From assembly GCA_022478985.1 (NCBI GenBank), contig JAKSZP010017451.1, positions 1 through 64,000 of the forward strand: 64,000 bases of DNA, read 5' to 3'. Each line of letters opens with the position of its first letter. Position 1 is the first letter of the stretch. The DNA comes from Massospora cicadina. Its lineage: Eukaryota; Entomophthoromycota; Entomophthoromycetes; Entomophthorales; Entomophthoraceae. A program made the translations under genes and the position numbers. Shown here piece by piece: positions 63,691 to 64,000 of the stretch. The notes below the pieces were generated by a model. That model made no database searches and had not been told where the DNA came from. It saw only the letters and a program-made list of their open reading frames with translations.

Positions 63691-64000
63691 CAAACTGGTT
63701 ATCAGCGGCTGCATGGCTGTACTTGGCAGTTAACTAATCATATTACAGAATCTAAGGATTTTCTATTAAGCACTAATTTGTAGTCTGCCCATTTCAATGG
63801 ACCATCAAATTATTGTGGAGACAAACTAATTTGAATATCCCTAGATATATGGCAAAATATTTGTGCTGTTTGGTCGTTTTAATTTGGAGCCTGTCAACAC
63901 GCCTGGGATTATCCTTTCCAATCATGGTGAAATCAGGTTTCACTAGCTAATCTGTATGTGTACTCTCCATATAAAGCGACATCAAATTATTGCTTTTGTA
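63691..64000 (+). pseudogene. P4 dUTPase-like domain, cut by the window edge
   Basis: Pieces QIIVETN (63810-63830) and NTPGIILSNHGEIRFH, then HIKRHQIIAF at the window end. They align with PGIIMLGHGEI and IKKNQNIAF of P3, so the same linker domain follows protease. RT would lie beyond the edge. Confidence 0.5.

Noticed and set aside
1..64000. Host protein-coding gene with introns
   Set aside because: Every long or motif-bearing frame belongs to a retroelement; no run of exons with consistent splice sites was seen.
1..64000. CRISPR array, operons or other bacterial features
   Set aside because: No regular short repeats with spacers, no ribosome-binding-site-led gene strings; content is eukaryotic retroelements.

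Overview
The window looks like a stretch of eukaryotic, most probably fungal (basidiomycete-like) heterochromatin made almost wholly of decayed, nested retroelements. I see no host gene, no intact tRNA or rRNA gene and nothing prokaryotic. The organism is inferred from the element types: Ty3/gypsy elements, two of them chromodomain-bearing, with gag proteins carrying CCHC knuckles and collagen-like repeats, a LINE-like family with a CCHC ORF, and short tRNA-derived SINEs. Dinucleotide CG is strongly depleted, as expected for old methylated repeats. Nearly every reading frame is broken by stops and frameshifts, so coding entries are pseudogenes.

The order of events can be read from target-site duplications (TSDs) and paired empty sites. 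The outermost element is P4 (+), running from its 5' LTR near 290-8243 to beyond the right edge. M1 (-, 542-7692) sits in the P4 LTR. M8 (-, 8271-about 40113, a chromovirus) sits just after the P4 primer site. M8 is split by P1 (+, 12355-37934, TSD GGCAG). P1 is itself split by M6 (- , 12949-19855) in its 5' LTR, by the LINE-like X1 (+, 20527-22440, TSD GATAGCAGAG) in gag, by a solo LTR (24397-25093) near protease, and by M2 (-, 26841-36080, TSD TATAT) in RNase H. M2 carries an antisense solo LTR (TSD CAAAG), a 5'-truncated LINE-like copy X3 (TSD AAGGTCGCAAA) and an inverted-repeat element Y.

From 40114 P4 gag resumes and is broken by X2 (+, about 41280-55255). X2 is broken by M3 (-, 41728-54439, TSD CCATG), and M3 by the gag-less chromovirus M4 (-, 47554-53746, TSD CACTT), which landed on the M3 primer-site/LTR junction. 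P3 (+, 55869-63285) follows, with 1154-bp LTRs, a truncated pol and an antisense coding-like region. P4 protease then resumes to the right edge.

The points most worth a second look are a dUTPase-fold-like domain between protease and RT in several of the Ty3/gypsy families, collagen-like Gly-X-Y repeats in two Gag proteins, the antisense coding-like region in P3, SINEs whose 3' tail resembles the 3' end of the LINE-like family, and a perfect 65-bp palindrome in one LTR. Element names (P, M, X, Y) are mine. P and M mark Ty3/gypsy elements on the plus and minus strand, X marks LINE-like copies, and Y an inverted-repeat element.
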